Shown piece by piece: positions 22,395 through 24,026 of a stretch of DNA of 24,026 nucleotides (within the stretch, counting starts at the first letter, position 1; each line of letters starts with the position of its first letter). The position numbers were made by a program, and so were the translations under genes. The notes beneath the pieces were generated by a model, which made no database searches, was not told where the DNA came from, and saw nothing but the letters and a program-made list of their open reading frames with translations. Source of the stretch: Actinomycetes bacterium (GTDB lineage: Bacteria > Actinomycetota > Acidimicrobiia > Acidimicrobiales > Acidimicrobiaceae); assembly GCA_021819725.1 (NCBI GenBank), contig JAKAQR010000041.1, positions 1 to 24,026 on the forward strand, read 5' to 3'.

Positions 22395-23787
22395 GAGGCT
22401 GCTCTCTCGCAATTGGCGGATCTCATGGGTGCTTACTATTGGTATCGAGCTTGCGCTAATCTTCGCCGTACTTGGTTCCGGATATTTCGTATATTCGTTG
22501 GTGCGTAATACGTTGATAAAGCAGGGAATTAATGACGTCAGATTTTCCGCCAAGACTTCAGCAAGTAGGTTGGCATTAGAACATAAATCTCATCCGACAA
22601 GTGCTCCAGTCGAGGATCTCGCGTACCTTGCCATTTCGATGAGCAAGTATGTACTCCTCACAACAAATCAGGGGCGCTTCATAGCTGCGAGCGGCACCAA
22701 GCCGCCGATTACGCCCCTGAATGGTTGGGCTAACGTCGGACAATCTGGCTGGGTTCAGTTCCACGGAACACCATACGTGTTTGCGTCTGCACCAATACGA
22801 GTTGGAAACGTCCAGTGGAGGCTTATTTTTGTTGAGAGTCAGCACCAGGTAGCCTCCTTGCTTTACACATTGCGGATCGCATTAGCACTGGGAAGTTTGG
22901 TACTCATCATGAGCACCTTGGCCGCCGTTTCGCTCATCGTTCGCCGCGTTACTGATCCTCTGCGCGAACTCGAAGAACTCGCAAAAACCGTTACCCTCAA
23001 TGTTGACGGGGCGATCCCCACAAAAGTTCACTCTCGCTTGGCCGAGGTACATTCGCTGGCCGAATCATTTGATAGTATGCTCGAACGTTTGGGACGAGCT
23101 CAGCTGCGTGAGCGTGAGTTTATCAGTAACGCCGCGCACTCTCTCCGGACTCCAATCCAAGTGATCCAAGGAAATCTCCAATCCTTGGGTCAACGACTGA
23201 TCGAGCACCCTGACTTGGCCCGCCAGGATCTCCGAGCCCTTATGAGAGAGTCTCAGGCTATGGCGACCCTGGTGGATCGGCTGTTACAGCTTTCGAAGGC
23301 TGAATCCGGCCCTCCAGCCCGTTTGGAACTTATAGATCTACAACTCTTCCTCCACCATATAGCTGGTGACCTACGAGACTCGTGCATGCATCACCCTCTT
23401 GAGATGCAGGTACAAGACCTGGCGGAACCCCATGTCTTCACCGATCCAGTTCTCTTGGAGGCGGTGCTGAGAGTACTCGTGGAAAATGCCGACTCCTACG
23501 CCCAGGAGATGTCGACAGTGGTGGTCTTCGCTGCTACAAACACAAACCCACGCACAACGCGCATAGGGGTTCAGAACGAGGGAAAACCAATCCCTCCCGA
23601 AGCCATCGGCCAACTCTTTGAACGATTCTATCGAAACAGGCAGGCCGCCTCCAGCGATCACTATGGCCTTGGGCTAGCGATAGCAGACAGCATCGTCAAG
23701 CGTATTCGAGCCCAATGGTCCATCACAAGCGACACCAATTGGACCGTATTCGCAGTCGACCTTCCTAGTGCCGGGCACACTGCGTGA
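22369..23787 (+). CDS. Sensor histidine kinase
   Basis: This is a 472-aa protein from ATG 22369, preceded by GGGGAG at ideal spacing; GTG 22387 is a weaker alternative. Two membrane helices (about 20-45 and 163-188) enclose an extracytoplasmic sensor of about 115 residues with no recognised fold. A HAMP-like segment (VRRVTDPLRELEELAKTV...) follows. The dimerisation box contains H257 (FISNAAHSLRTPIQV; HSLRTP instead of the common HELRTP). The ATPase domain has an N-box (LRVLVENADSYA), the G1-like VQNEGKPIPPEAIGQLFERF, and G2 YGLGLAIADSIV. In G1 the usual Asp-x-Gly is N-E-G, a variant seen in kinases of this group. It partners the response regulator it overlaps. About 240 nt of sequence to the window end holds no supported gene. 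Confidence 0.93.
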   Translation: MSYGRLVSKRLLSRNWRISWVLTIGIELALIFAVLGSGYFVYSLVRNTLIKQGINDVRFSAKTSASRLALEHKSHPTSAPVEDLAYLAISMSKYVLLTTNQGRFIAASGTKPPITPLNGWANVGQSGWVQFHGTPYVFASAPIRVGNVQWRLIFVESQHQVASLLYTLRIALALGSLVLIMSTLAAVSLIVRRVTDPLRELEELAKTVTLNVDGAIPTKVHSRLAEVHSLAESFDSMLERLGRAQLREREFISNAAHSLRTPIQVIQGNLQSLGQRLIEHPDLARQDLRALMRESQAMATLVDRLLQLSKAESGPPARLELIDLQLFLHHIAGDLRDSCMHHPLEMQVQDLAEPHVFTDPVLLEAVLRVLVENADSYAQEMSTVVVFAATNTNPRTTRIGVQNEGKPIPPEAIGQLFERFYRNRQAASSDHYGLGLAIADSIVKRIRAQWSITSDTNWTVFAVDLPSAGHTA

Positions 23788-24026
23788 ATACCCTCAAGCG
23801 CCTTCTTCATCCACGTCAGTCTCGCCTACGGGCTGCCTAACATCTACTGATGGCCAAACATACGCATGGCGTCACTGCAACTCCGCTCGGTTTGCTCTGC
23901 GGAAAACATGAGTGGCGCAGCGACCGGGCCAGGATGAAGAACGTCCTGCATGGTCGTAGCCAGCAATTCGCATTCCCGCAGACCCAGTCCTGGACCTCAC
24001 ATGCACGGGCGCGATGGATCGCTATA

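Noticed and set aside
23850..24026. Plus-strand frame open to the right window edge (MAKHTHGVTATPLGLLCG...)
   Set aside because: It has only 59 codons, no ribosome-binding site and no recognisable motif; it cannot be supported without the sequence beyond the edge.

Overview
The window looks like a chromosomal segment of an acid-associated actinobacterium, plausibly of the Acidimicrobiia (Ferrimicrobium/Acidimicrobium type). This is an inference from the gene set: a MarP-like acid-resistance protease, a class E-like sortase, mid-range GC and frequent GTG starts. No marker gene fixes the genus.

Left part (1-9971), conserved core genes. A partial integrase gene (1-241, minus) lies just past the 3' end of tRNA-Arg(ACG) (minus). 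Then come cutA and tadA (overlapping, plus), tRNA-Ser(CGA) (plus), an MBL-fold hydrolase and a MarP-like membrane serine protease (both minus), and the glutamate synthase operon gltB-gltD (plus). The block ends at tRNA-Arg(TCG) (plus). The two tRNA-Arg genes point in opposite directions. They share an identical 33-nt 3' block plus a near-identical flank, and each is followed by an integrase gene, so both look like attachment sites of related integrative elements.

Middle (9972-15621), accessory. A frameshifted, truncated integrase follows tRNA-Arg(TCG). Next is a minus-strand pair that I regard as the most interesting content: a 125-aa SpeD-like (AdoMet decarboxylase fold) protein and a 268-aa protein with the layout of a GNAT/LuxI-type acyl synthase. 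Together they suggest synthesis of an acylated small molecule. After about 0.87 kb without a convincing gene comes a membrane GGDEF-EAL cyclic-di-GMP enzyme.

Right part (15622-24026), surface and signalling. A minus-strand operon encodes a secreted ice-binding-fold (DUF3494) protein with a Thr/Pro repeat stalk and a C-terminal sorting signal, an unrecognised 62-aa protein, and an unusual sortase. Both junctions are 4-nt stop/start overlaps. A 2.5-kb gene-poor, apparently decayed stretch follows. The window ends with a plus-strand cluster: a secreted protein with two PepSY-like modules encoded by a perfect 200-bp duplication, a hairpin, an OmpR-type response regulator and its histidine kinase.
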